64,000 nucleotides of DNA from Methylobacterium radiotolerans JCM 2831 (GTDB lineage Bacteria; Pseudomonadota; Alphaproteobacteria; Rhizobiales; Beijerinckiaceae), in NCBI RefSeq assembly GCF_000019725.1, contig NC_010505.1, positions 4,511,001 to 4,575,000 on the forward strand, read 5' to 3'. Below the pieces are notes generated by a model that saw nothing but the letters and a program-made list of their open reading frames with translations, was not told the origin of the DNA and ran no database searches. The first letter of the stretch is position 1. Every line of letters starts with the position of its first letter. Shown here in pieces: positions 18,196 to 26,747 of the stretch. The position numbers and the translations under genes were made by a program.

Positions 18196-19356
18196 TCACG
18201 GCGCGATGAGGTGCGGCACGAACCGGGCCCGGTCGGTCGTGATGAGGCCGTCCGACTCGCGCAGGCACAGGCCGGCGGGCCGGTCGCCGACCATCCAGCT
18301 GCCGACCAGCGCGCGGCGGCCGTCGAAATCGGGCAGCGCGGCCAGGGCCTGCCGCACGTAGCCCTCGCCGCCGTAGGGACCCTCGTCGCGCGCCGCGACG
18401 GCGCCGTCGCGCACGATCAGCACGTTGGCGCCCTCGCGGCCGTAAAGGGGTTTCCTCACGAAGCTCCGGCCCAGCGCGGCCTTGGCCGGGTCCTCCTCGA
18501 AGAAGGTCGGCAGCAGGTTGGGATGGCCCGGCGCCATCGCCCAGAGATGGGCCAGCAGCCCCTTGTTGGAGAGCACCGCCTTCCAGGGCGGCTCCAGGAA
18601 GCGGGTCGCCGCCGCGCCGACCGCCCGGCCGAACGGGTCGGCGAACATCCACTCCCACGGGTAGAGCTTGAACAGGCAGCCGATCGGGATGCCGGCCGCG
18701 TCCACGAAGCGCCCGTCCTCCGCGAGCCCGATCGCCTCGACCGGCAGGAAGGGGGCGGGGCGGCCGGCCTGCAGCGCGCAGTCCTGGAGATAGGCCAGCG
18801 TGCCGCGATCCTCCGGCGCGTCGGGGAAGCCCGCGAAGGCGACGCCCTCCGGGGGCGCCACGGCGGCGAGGCGCGCCACCAGCGCCTCGTGCAGGGTGTT
18901 GAACTGATCGGCGCCGGCGGGGAGGCGTCCCCGCGCCAGCCCGTCCTCCAGCCACAGCCACTGGAAAACCGCGCTCTCGTAGAGGGCGGTGGGCGTGTCG
19001 GCGTTGTACTCCAGGAGCTTGGCCGGCCCGTCGCCGCCGTAGCTGAAGTCGAAGCGCCCGTACAGGCTGGGATCGCGCCGCGCCCAGCTCGCCCGGATCG
19101 CGTCCCAGGCGTGCTCCGGGATCCGCAGCGAGCGGAGGATCGCCGCGTCCCGGACCGCCCGGTCCACGAAGGCGAGGCAGAGGTCGTGCAGCGCGGCGCT
19201 CGGCGCCTCGATGGCGTCCTCGATCTCCGCGAGGCTGAAGGCGTAGTAGGCGCTCTCGTCCCAGTAGGGGGCGCCGTCGAACGTGTGGAAGGTGAAGCCG
19301 GCGCGCGCGGCGTGGAGCCGCCAGTCGGGCCGCTCCGGGATCGGCACGCGGCGCAT
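18196..19356 (-). CDS. yjfC: Glutathionylspermidine synthase-like ATP-grasp ligase
   Basis: A 386-residue protein matching the synthetase half of glutathionylspermidine synthase. The nucleotide/peptide-binding signature LLEYNADTPTALYES, the KLYPWEWM segment and RKPLYGREGANV are all present. There is no N-terminal amidase domain, as in the E. coli YjfC/YgiC proteins, so it probably joins an amine to a peptide-like substrate rather than making glutathionylspermidine itself. Its ATG overlaps the stop of the DUF1190 gene by one base (TGATG). The operon order DUF350-DUF1190-ATP-grasp is the same as yjfL-yjfM-yjfC of E. coli, pointing to a shared membrane-associated role. Confidence 0.88.
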   Translation of the reverse strand: MRRVPIPERPDWRLHAARAGFTFHTFDGAPYWDESAYYAFSLAEIEDAIEAPSAALHDLCLAFVDRAVRDAAILRSLRIPEHAWDAIRASWARRDPSLYGRFDFSYGGDGPAKLLEYNADTPTALYESAVFQWLWLEDGLARGRLPAGADQFNTLHEALVARLAAVAPPEGVAFAGFPDAPEDRGTLAYLQDCALQAGRPAPFLPVEAIGLAEDGRFVDAAGIPIGCLFKLYPWEWMFADPFGRAVGAAATRFLEPPWKAVLSNKGLLAHLWAMAPGHPNLLPTFFEEDPAKAALGRSFVRKPLYGREGANVLIVRDGAVAARDEGPYGGEGYVRQALAALPDFDGRRALVGSWMVGDRPAGLCLRESDGLITTDRARFVPHLIAP

Positions 19357-20096
19357 CAGCCGCCGCCGAACCCGCCCGCGCGGCCGCCCGAGCCTCCGGA
19401 GAACGCCGTCGCCCGCCCGGTGCCGCCGAAGCCGCCGCGGCTGACCGTGCGCGGGGTCGTGCTCGTCGTCGTGCTCGTCGTGCTCGCGGTGCGGGCGACC
19501 GAGGCGGGGACGTGGACCCGCGAGGCGCCGCCCGCGTAGGCGACCCGGCCGCCCGCACCGGTGCAGTAGCCGCCCCCGTGCCCGGCCGTCGCGGTCCCGG
19601 CCTCGTCGCGCTCCTCCTCGGGCGCGTGCGGGTAGAGCGGCTGGACCGGCAGGTCCTGCGCGTCCGTCCGCCCCATCATGAAGGCGGCCATCACCGGCAG
19701 GTAGCGGCCGCGCGCGGCCTCCGTGACCTGCGCGCCCGGCGTGCAGCCGCCGGTCCCGTGGTGGCGCTGGCAATCGGCCTCGGTCTCGTAGCGCGGCGCC
19801 GTCGCCGCGTAGGTCTCCTGCGCGCTCGTGTAGGCGGCGCTGCAGGCCTCGGCGCCGCGCAGCTGCTGGGCGATGCAGGCGCCGAGCGTCCCGTAGACGA
19901 GCGCCTCCTCCTCCCGCTGGGACGGGTCGAGGCCGCCGAGCGTCAGGGCGGCCGCGCCGGCGCCCGCGACCAGGACCAGAGACACGGCGGCCGAGCGCTT
20001 GGAGCGGCGGGCGGCGGCGAAGCCGGTCGCGGACCCGCCGGCGGCGCGGCCGGCAGCATCGGGGGCCGCGTCGGGAGCTGGCGCGGTCTCCGTCAC
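19356..20096 (-). CDS. yjfM: DUF1190 family membrane-anchored protein
   Basis: A 246-residue protein. A short Ala-rich cytoplasmic head with an RRSKRS patch is followed by one transmembrane segment (VSLVLVAGAGAAALTLGG, about residues 38-56). A Cys-containing periplasmic domain comes next, with ACIAQ, EACSAAYTSA and DCQRHHGTGGC. The C-terminal tail is rich in Ser/Thr/Gly and ends RAGGFGGG. This layout is that of DUF1190 proteins (E. coli YjfM, YgiB). The start is GTG at 20096, only 7 bases after the DUF350 stop. It is tightly packed with the ATP-grasp gene and may present or bind that enzyme's product at the membrane. Confidence 0.82.
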   Translation of the reverse strand: MTETAPAPDAAPDAAGRAAGGSATGFAAARRSKRSAAVSLVLVAGAGAAALTLGGLDPSQREEEALVYGTLGACIAQQLRGAEACSAAYTSAQETYAATAPRYETEADCQRHHGTGGCTPGAQVTEAARGRYLPVMAAFMMGRTDAQDLPVQPLYPHAPEEERDEAGTATAGHGGGYCTGAGGRVAYAGGASRVHVPASVARTASTTSTTTSTTPRTVSRGGFGGTGRATAFSGGSGGRAGGFGGG

Positions 20097-20103
20097 CGGC
20101 CCC

Positions 20104-20502
20104 TCAATAGGTCATCGAGGCGGCGTTCACGACGCCCCCCGCCAGCGAGGCCGCGCCGAGGAGGATCGCGGCGGCGGCGCGGTCCTCCTCGATGCGCCGC
20201 GACAGGTCCGGCACCGCGAGGCGCACGAGCCAGTAGATCGCGATCTGGATCACGAGGGCGATCAGCCCCCAGACCAGGCAGTCGAGCAGGGACGCCGCGT
20301 TGTAGATCGCCACCGCCAGCGGCAGGGTGAAGCCGACCAGGCTCCCGCCCAGCGCGACGGCGGCCGCCGTCACGTCCCGGCGGATCAGCGCGAGCTCGTT
20401 GTGCGCGGTGGCGAGGGTGTAGATCAGCAGGTAGAGGCCGATCAGCCCGGCCGCGGTGCCGAGATAGAGCAGGAAGTCGGGCAGTCCGGAGACCAGGGTC
20501 AC
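20104..20502 (-). CDS. yjfL: DUF350 family integral membrane protein
   Basis: A 132-residue protein with four predicted membrane helices (about residues 8-30, 47-70, 74-93 and 108-128), the layout of the DUF350 family (E. coli YjfL). The phrase ELALIRRDVTAAAVALGGSLVGF between helices 1 and 2 is typical. The start is a GTG at 20502 with only a weak GGCGGG ahead of it. It is the first gene of a three-gene operon. The family function is unknown, and the recurring partnership with an ATP-grasp ligase is the best clue. Confidence 0.85.
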   Translation of the reverse strand: MTLVSGLPDFLLYLGTAAGLIGLYLLIYTLATAHNELALIRRDVTAAAVALGGSLVGFTLPLAVAIYNAASLLDCLVWGLIALVIQIAIYWLVRLAVPDLSRRIEEDRAAAAILLGAASLAGGVVNAASMTY

Positions 20503-20736
20503 GCAAGACCCGCCGTCTCGCCGGCCCCGATCGTCGCGCGCGCCGCGACCGGACAGGTCTTCCGGTCGAATCGCCCGGCACGCGAAGCGGATGTCGGGGC
20601 TGATTGCTGCGCGCGGGACCGATTCACACGCGCGAATGCACGCAATTTCCCGCGCGGTGTCAAGCTTGTCGCGGATTTCAGAGGGTTAGACTGGCGGCAA
20701 TACGCGCGAGGCCGGCCCGCGTCGGCGGGTCGGGCG

Positions 20737-21627
20737 CTACCAGACCAGCCGCTCGATCACCGCGTCCGGATGCACCGCCTGCCGGCCGAGCCATTCCGCC
20801 ACGTCGCCCAGCCGGTGATGCGCGGCCGTGACGCCGAGTTCCTCCGCGTGGATGCCGCGGGCCACCAGCAGGCTCGCGAGGCCGAAGCCGCGGGCGCCGG
20901 CGATGTCGGTGCGGATCGCGTCGCCGATCGCCAAGACCCGTGCCGGATCCACCGCGGCCCCGGTGAGCGCCGCCCCCTTGGCGAGCGCCGCCTCGTAGAC
21001 CGGGCGGTGCGGCTTGCCGGCGTACACCACGGGGCCGCCGATCTCCGCGTAGGCCGCCGCGAGCAGGCCCGCGCAGGGGATCAGGCGGTTGCCGCTCTCC
21101 ACGACGAGATCGGGATTGGCGCAGATCATCGTCAGCCCGCGGGCGGCCAGGCGCTCCAGCTCCGGCCGGTAATCGTCCGGGGTCTCGCTGCGGTCGTCGA
21201 ACAGGCCGGTGCAGACGACGAGGTCGGCCTCCGTCTCCGGGACGAGGCTGAGGTCGAGCCCCTGGAAGATGCCGAGGTCGCGCTCGGGACCGAGATGCCG
21301 GATCCGCGCGCCCGGGCGCGCGGCGATCAGGTCGTGGGTGAGGTCGCCCGAGGTCAGGATCGCGTCGTAGGCCTCCCGCGGCACGCCGAACCGGTCGAGG
21401 ATGCGGCCGACGCCGTCGCCGGGCCGGGGCGCGTTCGAGACGAGGACGACCCGGCGCGGCCGCGCGCCCGGGAGGTCGCGGAACCGGATCAGCGCCTCGC
21501 CGGCGGCCCCGTGGGCCGTCTGGCCGTCGTGCAGCACGCCCCAGACGTCGCAGAGGATCAGGTCGTACCGGTCGGCGACCTCGGCGAGACCCTGGAGGGT
21601 CGGGATCGGTGCGGGGGTGCTGGTCAT
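20737..21627 (-). CDS. HAD superfamily (class IIA) phosphatase
   Basis: A 296-residue sugar-phosphatase-like HAD enzyme of the TIGR01459 group. Motif I is LILCDVWGVLHDG, where the first Asp is the nucleophile. Motif II lies in VVLVSNAPRPG, the Lys motif in VVYAGKPHRPVYE and motif IV in VLAIGDAIRTDIAGA. The large C2-type cap sits between. The substrate is likely a small phosphorylated metabolite such as 2-phosphoglycolate or a sugar phosphate. The ATG at 21627 lies only 16 bases beyond an intrinsic terminator-like hairpin, so the transcript must begin very close to it or read through. Confidence 0.9.
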   Translation of the reverse strand: MTSTPAPIPTLQGLAEVADRYDLILCDVWGVLHDGQTAHGAAGEALIRFRDLPGARPRRVVLVSNAPRPGDGVGRILDRFGVPREAYDAILTSGDLTHDLIAARPGARIRHLGPERDLGIFQGLDLSLVPETEADLVVCTGLFDDRSETPDDYRPELERLAARGLTMICANPDLVVESGNRLIPCAGLLAAAYAEIGGPVVYAGKPHRPVYEAALAKGAALTGAAVDPARVLAIGDAIRTDIAGARGFGLASLLVARGIHAEELGVTAAHHRLGDVAEWLGRQAVHPDAVIERLVW

Positions 21628-21643
21628 GGACGGTCCTGGATTC

Positions 21644-21685
21644 AAAAGGTCCGGGACCTTTTGTGGGGGCAGGGCAGAGCCCTGC
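21644..21685 (-). terminator. Double hairpin terminator after the PHB depolymerase gene
   Basis: Two perfect stems stand side by side: GCAGGGC/GCCCTGC with an AGA loop (21669-21685), and AAAAGGTCC-G-GGACCTTTT (21644-21662). On the minus strand the second ends in TTTT, as an intrinsic terminator should. It lies between the PHB depolymerase stop (21743) and the HAD start (21627). Confidence 0.65.
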
Positions 21686-21742
21686 GATACATCAGGGCCG
21701 CGCCCTGACAACCCGCCGGGGCGCGCGGCAGCCGGAAATCCC

Positions 21743-22954
21743 TCACGGGCGCCGCGCCGGTCCCAGCCGGTGCTCGGCGAAGAAGTCGAGCATCGCCCGG
21801 GACGCGTCGGGCCCCTCGGGATCCGTGTAGCTGCCGTCGGGGCGGCCGCCCGACCAGGCGTGGCCGGCGCCGCGCACCCGCCAATCCTCGACCACGACCC
21901 GGCCCGCCTCGTCCCGGTAGCGGGTGCGGGTGAAGGGATGGCCGCGGCCCTCGAACGTCTCCGACCGGGGCGTCAGCCCGGCGACCTTGGCCTGGGCGAG
22001 CACCTGGTCGGCGTTGCGCACGCTCACCGTGCCGTCGTCCTCGCCGTGGAAGATGATCGTCGGGACGCGGGCGGCGGGCGCGGGGGTGCCGAAGGCGGTC
22101 GGAGCGCCGAGGCCCGGTGCACCGACCTGCATGGCCATCAGCGCCGAGCCGAGATCCCGGGCGCAGCCGGCCGCGAGGCCCGAATGCACGCCGACGGCGG
22201 CGTAGAGATCCGGGTAGGCGCGGGCGATGTTGAGGGCGGCGGCGCCCCCCGCCGACAGGCCGGCGATGTAGACCCGGGCCGGGTCGATCGCGTGCTCCGC
22301 CATGATCGCGCGGGTGAGGCCCGCGATGATGGCCGGCTCGCCCGCGCCGCGGCCCTGGTCCCGGGGCTCGTACCAGTTCCAGCAGCGCTGGGCGTGGGCC
22401 TGGCGGCTCTGGGCCGGGTAGGCCACGAACACGCCGGCGCGCTCGGCGAGGGTGTTCATGCCGGTGCCGGCGGCGAAATCGTCCGGATTCTGCGTGCAGC
22501 CGTGCAGCATCACGATCAGCGGCGCCGGCCGGTCGGGGTGGCTCGGGATGAACAGCTTGTACTCGCGGGTGCCGGCGGGCTCGGCGTGGGTCAGCGCCAC
22601 GAAGCGGCCCCCGGTCCCGCCCGCCCGGTCGGCGGGCGGCGGGGCCGGCGGCCGCAGCGGGTTGCCCAGGCCCTTCAGCACCGGCGCGAGCCCGCGCACG
22701 ACCTGCCCCACCACCTCGCGCATCCGCGTCCCGGACTCCGCCGCGGGATTCCGCGTCTCGGCGGCAGGCTGCGGCGCGGCCGACGGATCGGCGGGCGGGG
22801 GCTTCTGACCCCCGAGGCTGCGCTGGATGAGGGCGGTCGCCTCCTCGAGCCGGCCCAGGCCGGTCAGGCGGGTGGCCTCGATCATGTCGGCGAAGGGTGA
22901 CGGGCCGGTCCTGTCGTCGCGCTGTCCGTCGCGACTGCCGAAATCCTCGGTCAT
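21743..22954 (-). CDS. PHB depolymerase-family (LpqC-type) esterase
   Basis: A 403-residue alpha/beta hydrolase. The catalytic Ser is in YIAGLSAGGAAA, the oxyanion-region motif is VMLHGCTQNPDDFA, and the conserved WNWYEP, HGEDDGTV (Asp) and GAGHAWSGG (His) motifs follow. These define the polyhydroxybutyrate depolymerase / feruloyl-esterase-like family. There is no signal peptide; instead a 130-residue Ala/Pro-rich N-terminal region starts MTEDFGSRDG, containing MIEATRLTGLGRLEEATALIQ. That fits an intracellular PHB-granule enzyme. A TTGTGCATTGCAC palindrome lies 109 bases upstream and resembles PHB-regulator (PhaR) sites. Confidence 0.85.
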   Translation of the reverse strand: MTEDFGSRDGQRDDRTGPSPFADMIEATRLTGLGRLEEATALIQRSLGGQKPPPADPSAAPQPAAETRNPAAESGTRMREVVGQVVRGLAPVLKGLGNPLRPPAPPPADRAGGTGGRFVALTHAEPAGTREYKLFIPSHPDRPAPLIVMLHGCTQNPDDFAAGTGMNTLAERAGVFVAYPAQSRQAHAQRCWNWYEPRDQGRGAGEPAIIAGLTRAIMAEHAIDPARVYIAGLSAGGAAALNIARAYPDLYAAVGVHSGLAAGCARDLGSALMAMQVGAPGLGAPTAFGTPAPAARVPTIIFHGEDDGTVSVRNADQVLAQAKVAGLTPRSETFEGRGHPFTRTRYRDEAGRVVVEDWRVRGAGHAWSGGRPDGSYTDPEGPDASRAMLDFFAEHRLGPARRP

Positions 22955-23062
22955 GCGTGCGCGCCTCACTGCCTCAGCATCTCCGTCACGGCCGGACCCG
23001 GCACGCCCGTGCCACCGCGTGGACCAGCCCCCGCCATCCCGAGAGATGGTGCGCCGACGGCG

Positions 23063-23081
23063 TTTTGTGCATTGCACTAAA
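23063..23081. promoter_or_regulatory. TGCATTGCA palindrome upstream of the PHB depolymerase gene
   Basis: TTTTGTGCATTGCACTAAA contains TGC-ATT-GCA within a larger near-palindrome. A near-identical element (TTGTGCAGTGCATCAAA) occurs at 49424. Both resemble TGC/GCA-type operators reported for the PHB regulator PhaR. Assignment to PhaR is an inference. Confidence 0.45.
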
Positions 23082-23143
23082 CGCCCCTGTGCGATGCGGC
23101 AACAGCCGGTGCCGCGCACGGAGCGGGGGCTCTGGCGGGCGGA

Positions 23144-23866
23144 TCAGACCGGATCGTCCGCGCCGATGTAGTCGGCCCAGATCGCGGCGGGACCGAGGCT
23201 CGCGCGGAAGCTGTCGTGGCGGGCGCGCTCCGCATCCGTAAGGCGGCTGCGGTAGGGACGGGGTGCCGCCGGGGCCGCCGCCAGGGCGGTCGATCCGGCC
23301 GCCGGGGCAGCCTTCTCGGCCTCCAGGAGCCCGAGGCTGGTCTGCTTGCCGCCGAGCAGCTCGACGTAGACCTCGGCCAGGATCTGCGCGTCGAGGAGCG
23401 CCCCGTGCTTGGTCCGCCGGGTGTTGTCGATGCCGTAGCGGGCGCAGAGGGCGTCGAGGTTGTTGGCCGCGCCCGGGTGCTTGCGCCGGGCCATCGGCAG
23501 GGTGTCGACCACGTCCTCCAGCTGGATCGGCGGCGGGGCGTTCGCGCCGAGCCGGGCGTATTCCATGTTGAGGAAGCCGACGTCGAAGGGCGCGTTGTGG
23601 ATGACGAGCCGCCCGTCGGCCAGGAACGCCAGCAACTCGCCGACGATCTCGGCGAAGACCGGCTTGTCGGCGAGGAACGCGTCGGACAGGCCGTGGACGT
23701 TGAACGCGCCCTCGGAGACCGGGCGCTGCGGGTTGCAGTAGCGGTGGAAGGTCCGGCCGGTGGGGATGTGGTTGAGGAGCTCCACCGCGCCGATCTCGAT
23801 CAGCCGGTCGCCTCCCTTCGCCTCCGTGCCGGTGGTCTCGGTGTCGAGGACGATCTCGCGCAGCAT
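23144..23866 (-). CDS. dnaQ: DNA polymerase III epsilon subunit (3'-5' proofreading exonuclease)
   Basis: A 240-residue DEDDh exonuclease, the proofreading subunit of the replicative polymerase. Exo I is VLDTETTGTE (first Asp and Glu), Exo II is VIHNAPFDVGFLN, and Exo III is KHGALLDAQILAEVY (catalytic His and Asp). A 40-residue Ala/Pro-rich tail leads to a C-terminal RSRLTDAERARHDSF segment of the type used to bind the polymerase alpha subunit. It lies downstream of coaE, as in many alphaproteobacterial origin regions, but with a small secreted gene between and its own gap. The ATG at 23866 directly precedes the exonuclease fold. Confidence 0.95.
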   Translation of the reverse strand: MLREIVLDTETTGTEAKGGDRLIEIGAVELLNHIPTGRTFHRYCNPQRPVSEGAFNVHGLSDAFLADKPVFAEIVGELLAFLADGRLVIHNAPFDVGFLNMEYARLGANAPPPIQLEDVVDTLPMARRKHPGAANNLDALCARYGIDNTRRTKHGALLDAQILAEVYVELLGGKQTSLGLLEAEKAAPAAGSTALAAAPAAPRPYRSRLTDAERARHDSFRASLGPAAIWADYIGADDPV

Positions 23867-23972
23867 GGGTCTCGCGGCTCGCGGGGATGGGGACGGACCC
23901 TAGCCGGATAAGCCCGGACGGTTAACCCGCCCTGCACGGCCGTCCCCGTCCATCGCCCGTCGGCCGCCCCGC

Positions 23973-24197
23973 CTAGCGGGAGGTGTTGCGGTAGACGCAG
24001 ACCGGCCCCCGGTCCTCGTAGCCGCCCGGGCAGGCGGTGACGCAGGCACCGGCCGCGAACTTCTTCGGCGGCGGGCAGCGGGCGGCGTACTGGGCCTGCG
24101 CGGGCACGGCCGCCAGCAGCGCGAGGAGGGTTGCGGCCCGGATGCCGCCTGACCGAACGCGATCGATCCCGCCCCAGCGCCGCGCCATCACGTCCAT
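23973..24197 (-). CDS. Small secreted Cys-containing protein, unknown
   Basis: A predicted 74-residue product starting MDVMARRWGG. It has a signal peptide (core AATLLALLAAVPAQAQ), and the mature part has a CPPPKKFAAGACVTACPGGYEDRG-like Cys/Pro pattern with four cysteines, ending in VCVYRNTSR. Two cysteine pairs suggest a disulfide-stabilised periplasmic mini-protein. Starts at 24197 (GGGGGGAA 11 bases upstream) or 24188 are both possible. Similar short Cys-rich exported proteins are common in Methylobacterium and have no known role. It sits between coaE and dnaQ on the same strand. Confidence 0.6.
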   Translation of the reverse strand: MDVMARRWGGIDRVRSGGIRAATLLALLAAVPAQAQYAARCPPPKKFAAGACVTACPGGYEDRGPVCVYRNTSR

Positions 24198-24254
24198 CCC
24201 GCAGTTCGTGTTCCCCCCGGAACGCAACCGCAGATATTCAATCCGCCCAGCACG

Positions 24255-24893
24255 TCATCCGTTGCCGGCGTGCGGCTTCGCACGGGGCGTTGTCAGGCGC
24301 TCGACGATCCGCGCCACCTCGGCCTCGGCGGCGGGGAAACCCCGGCCCGTGTCGATGACGAAATCCGCCCGGGCGCGCTTCTCGGCGTCGGGCATCTGCT
24401 TGGCGAGGATCGCCGCGAGGGCCGCCTCGGTCATGCCGGGTCGGGCGAGCACCCGTTCGCGCTGGATCTCGGGCGGGGCGCTCACCACCGCGACCGCGTC
24501 GCAGCGGTCCTCGCCGCCGGTCTCGTAGAGGAGCGGGACGTCGAGGACGACCAGCGCCGCCGCCGCGTGCCGCGCCAGGAATTCCGCGCTGGCCGCCCGG
24601 ACCAGGGGATGCACGATGGCCTCCAGCGCCGCCATCCGGTCCGGCGAACCGAGCACCGCGGCGCGCAGCCGCGCCCGGTCGACGCCGCCGTCCGCGCCGA
24701 GCACGCCGGGAAAGGCCGCGCCGATCGCCGCCGCGGCCGCGCCGCCCGGCCCGTAGAGGGCGTGGACGGCGGCGTCGGCGTCGTGGACCGGGACGCCGCG
24801 CTCCGCGAACATCCGGGCCGTGGCCGACTTGCCCATGCCGATCGAGCCCGTGAGCCCGAGGATGACGGGTCCGGATCCGGCCGTCGGCATCAT
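24255..24893 (-). CDS. coaE: Dephospho-CoA kinase
   Basis: A 212-residue enzyme that phosphorylates the 3'-OH of dephospho-CoA, the last step of coenzyme A synthesis. The P-loop is [11 protein letters not shown], followed by the conserved [11 protein letters not shown]. The VHPLVR and [11 protein letters not shown] motifs place it firmly in CoaE. The start is ATG at 24893 (or the adjacent ATG at 24890); both overlap the aroE stop, so it is coupled to aroE. The order maf, aroE, coaE, dnaQ is widely conserved in alphaproteobacteria near the replication origin. Confidence 0.95.
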   Translation of the reverse strand: MMPTAGSGPVILGLTGSIGMGKSATARMFAERGVPVHDADAAVHALYGPGGAAAAAIGAAFPGVLGADGGVDRARLRAAVLGSPDRMAALEAIVHPLVRAASAEFLARHAAAALVVLDVPLLYETGGEDRCDAVAVVSAPPEIQRERVLARPGMTEAALAAILAKQMPDAEKRARADFVIDTGRGFPAAEAEVARIVERLTTPRAKPHAGNG

Positions 24894-25738
24894 CCAGCGA
24901 GGTCCGCCACGATCCGGTCGCGCAGCTCCGGGGTGACGCGGGGGCGCGGGCCGAACCACGCCTCGAAACCCGGCACCGCCTGGTGCAGCAGCATGCCGAG
25001 CCCGTCCACGGCGGCGAGCCCCCGCCGGCGCGCCGCCGCCAGGAGCGCCGTCTCCAGGGGCGCGTAGACGATGTCGGCCACGGCCGCGTCCGCCGGCAGG
25101 GGCGACAGGTCGACGGCGAGGGGCGGCTGGCCCTTCATGCCCAGGGACGTGGTGTTGACGAGGAGGCCGGTCCCGGGAAGCGCCGCCGGCAGGTCGTCCC
25201 AGGCGAGCGCCGCGCCGACGCCCGGCGCGAGCGCCGCCACCGCCTCGGCCCGGGCCGCGGTGCGGTTGGCGACCCAGACGCGCCGCAGGCCGCGCTCGGC
25301 GAGCCCGACCACGACCGCCCGCGCCGCGCCGCCGGCGCCGAGCACCAGGGCGGTGCCGCCCGCGCGTTCCGGCCAGGCCGCGCCCAGGCTGTGGTCGAGA
25401 TGGGCGCAGAAGCCCGGCGCGTCGGTGTTGTCGCCGCGGATCCGGCCGTCCGGCCCGACCACCAGGGTGTTGACCGCGCCGATCGCCCGGGCCCGCGGCG
25501 TCAGGGTGTCGGCCAGCGCGAAGGCCGCCTCCTTGTGGGGGATCGTGACGTTGCCGCCCCGGAAGCCCGAATCCGGCAGGCCCCGGACGAAGTCCGGGAA
25601 CGCCGCCGGCGGCACGTCGAGCCGCTCGTAGGAGCCCGGGATCCCGTGCACGGCGAGCCAGTGGCCGTGGATCAGCGGCGAGCGCGAGTGGGCGATCGGG
25701 TGGCCGACCACGAAGGCGCGGGGGGTCGCGACGCTCAC
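24890..25738 (-). CDS. aroE: Shikimate dehydrogenase
   Basis: A 282-residue NADPH-dependent enzyme converting 3-dehydroshikimate to shikimate in aromatic amino-acid synthesis. The substrate-binding motifs are HSRSPLIHG and [10 protein letters not shown] (catalytic Lys), NTDAPGF carries the conserved Asp, and the cofactor loop is [11 protein letters not shown] with the NRT sequence after it. The GTG at 25738 overlaps the stop of the CDF gene (GTGA) and the aroE stop overlaps coaE, so translation is coupled across all three. The GTG lies 5 codons before the usual AroE start region and no better start is available. Confidence 0.95.
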   Translation of the reverse strand: MSVATPRAFVVGHPIAHSRSPLIHGHWLAVHGIPGSYERLDVPPAAFPDFVRGLPDSGFRGGNVTIPHKEAAFALADTLTPRARAIGAVNTLVVGPDGRIRGDNTDAPGFCAHLDHSLGAAWPERAGGTALVLGAGGAARAVVVGLAERGLRRVWVANRTAARAEAVAALAPGVGAALAWDDLPAALPGTGLLVNTTSLGMKGQPPLAVDLSPLPADAAVADIVYAPLETALLAAARRRGLAAVDGLGMLLHQAVPGFEAWFGPRPRVTPELRDRIVADLAG

Positions 25739-26736
25739 GCCGCGCAATCCTGCGCGAGGCGGCAGGCCGGACCGCCGGCCTCCTCGACCTGGAGGGTGGC
25801 GTGGCCGATGCCGAACCGAGCGCGCAGGCCCTCGGCGGTGTCGGTGAGGAAGCCGTTGCCGGGCAGGCGGTGGGCCTGATGACCCTCCTGCATCACGAGA
25901 TGGACCGTGAGGGCGACGCTGGTGGTGCTCATGGGCCAGATATGCAGGTCGTGGAGGCCGGCGACGCCCGGCCGTTCGAGGAGGAAGTCGGTCACCGCGT
26001 CCGGGGAGATCTCCGGCGGCACGGCGTCGAGGGACATGGCCACGCTGTCGCGCAGCAGGCCCCAGGTCGCCCAGACCACTAGGGCGGCGATGACGAGGCT
26101 GACCGCCGGGTCGAGCCAGGCGAGGCCGGTGAGCTGGATCACGAGGCCCGCCACCACGACCCCGGCCGAGACGGCGGCGTCGGCCACCATGTGGAGGAAC
26201 GCCCCGCGGACGTTGATGTCGCCCTTGGCTCCGCTGGCGAAGAGCCACGCGGTGAGGCCGTTGACCAGGATCCCCACCGCGGCCACCACCATCACGGTCG
26301 TGCCCGCGACGGGCTCCGGGTGGACCAGCCGGACCAGCGCCTCCCAGATCACCGCTCCCATGGCGATGAGCAGGAACACGGCGTTGAACAGGGCCGCCAG
26401 GATCGAGGAGCCGCGGTAGCCGTAGGTGAAGCGCGCGCTCGCGCGGCGGCGCACCAGGATCGCGGCGATCCAGGCGGCCGCGAGGCCCAGAACGTCCGAC
26501 AGGTTGTGGCCGGCATCGGCCACCAGCGACATCGAGTTGCTGAGATAGCCGTAGACCGCCTCGATCACCACGAAGGCGGTGTTGAGCACGATGCCGATGG
26601 CGAAGGCCGTGCCGAAATCCTTCGGCGCGTGCGCGTGGCCGCCGAGGCCGCCATGGGCGTGGCCCCCGTGGGCATGACTTCCGTGGGCATGGCTCCCGTG
26701 CCCGTGGCCGCCGTGCGAATGATCGTGTCCGGCCAA
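25735..26736 (-). CDS. Cation diffusion facilitator (zinc exporter, CzcD/ZitB type)
   Basis: A 333-residue CDF antiporter that expels Zn2+ or related divalent ions. A His-rich N-terminus (some 35 residues of H-G/S/A-H repeats) precedes six membrane helices. The metal site is in [13 protein letters not shown] (helix 2, HxxxD) and [11 protein letters not shown] (helix 5). The cytoplasmic C-terminal domain includes HDLHIWPMS. The start is TTG at 26736, seven bases after GAGGGA and 12 bases after the maf stop; no ATG fits. It is wedged between maf and aroE, an unusual place for a metal exporter, and is translationally coupled to aroE. Confidence 0.93.
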   Translation of the reverse strand: MAGHDHSHGGHGHGSHAHGSHAHGGHAHGGLGGHAHAPKDFGTAFAIGIVLNTAFVVIEAVYGYLSNSMSLVADAGHNLSDVLGLAAAWIAAILVRRRASARFTYGYRGSSILAALFNAVFLLIAMGAVIWEALVRLVHPEPVAGTTVMVVAAVGILVNGLTAWLFASGAKGDINVRGAFLHMVADAAVSAGVVVAGLVIQLTGLAWLDPAVSLVIAALVVWATWGLLRDSVAMSLDAVPPEISPDAVTDFLLERPGVAGLHDLHIWPMSTTSVALTVHLVMQEGHQAHRLPGNGFLTDTAEGLRARFGIGHATLQVEEAGGPACRLAQDCAA

Positions 26737-26747
26737 GAGCTTTTCCC

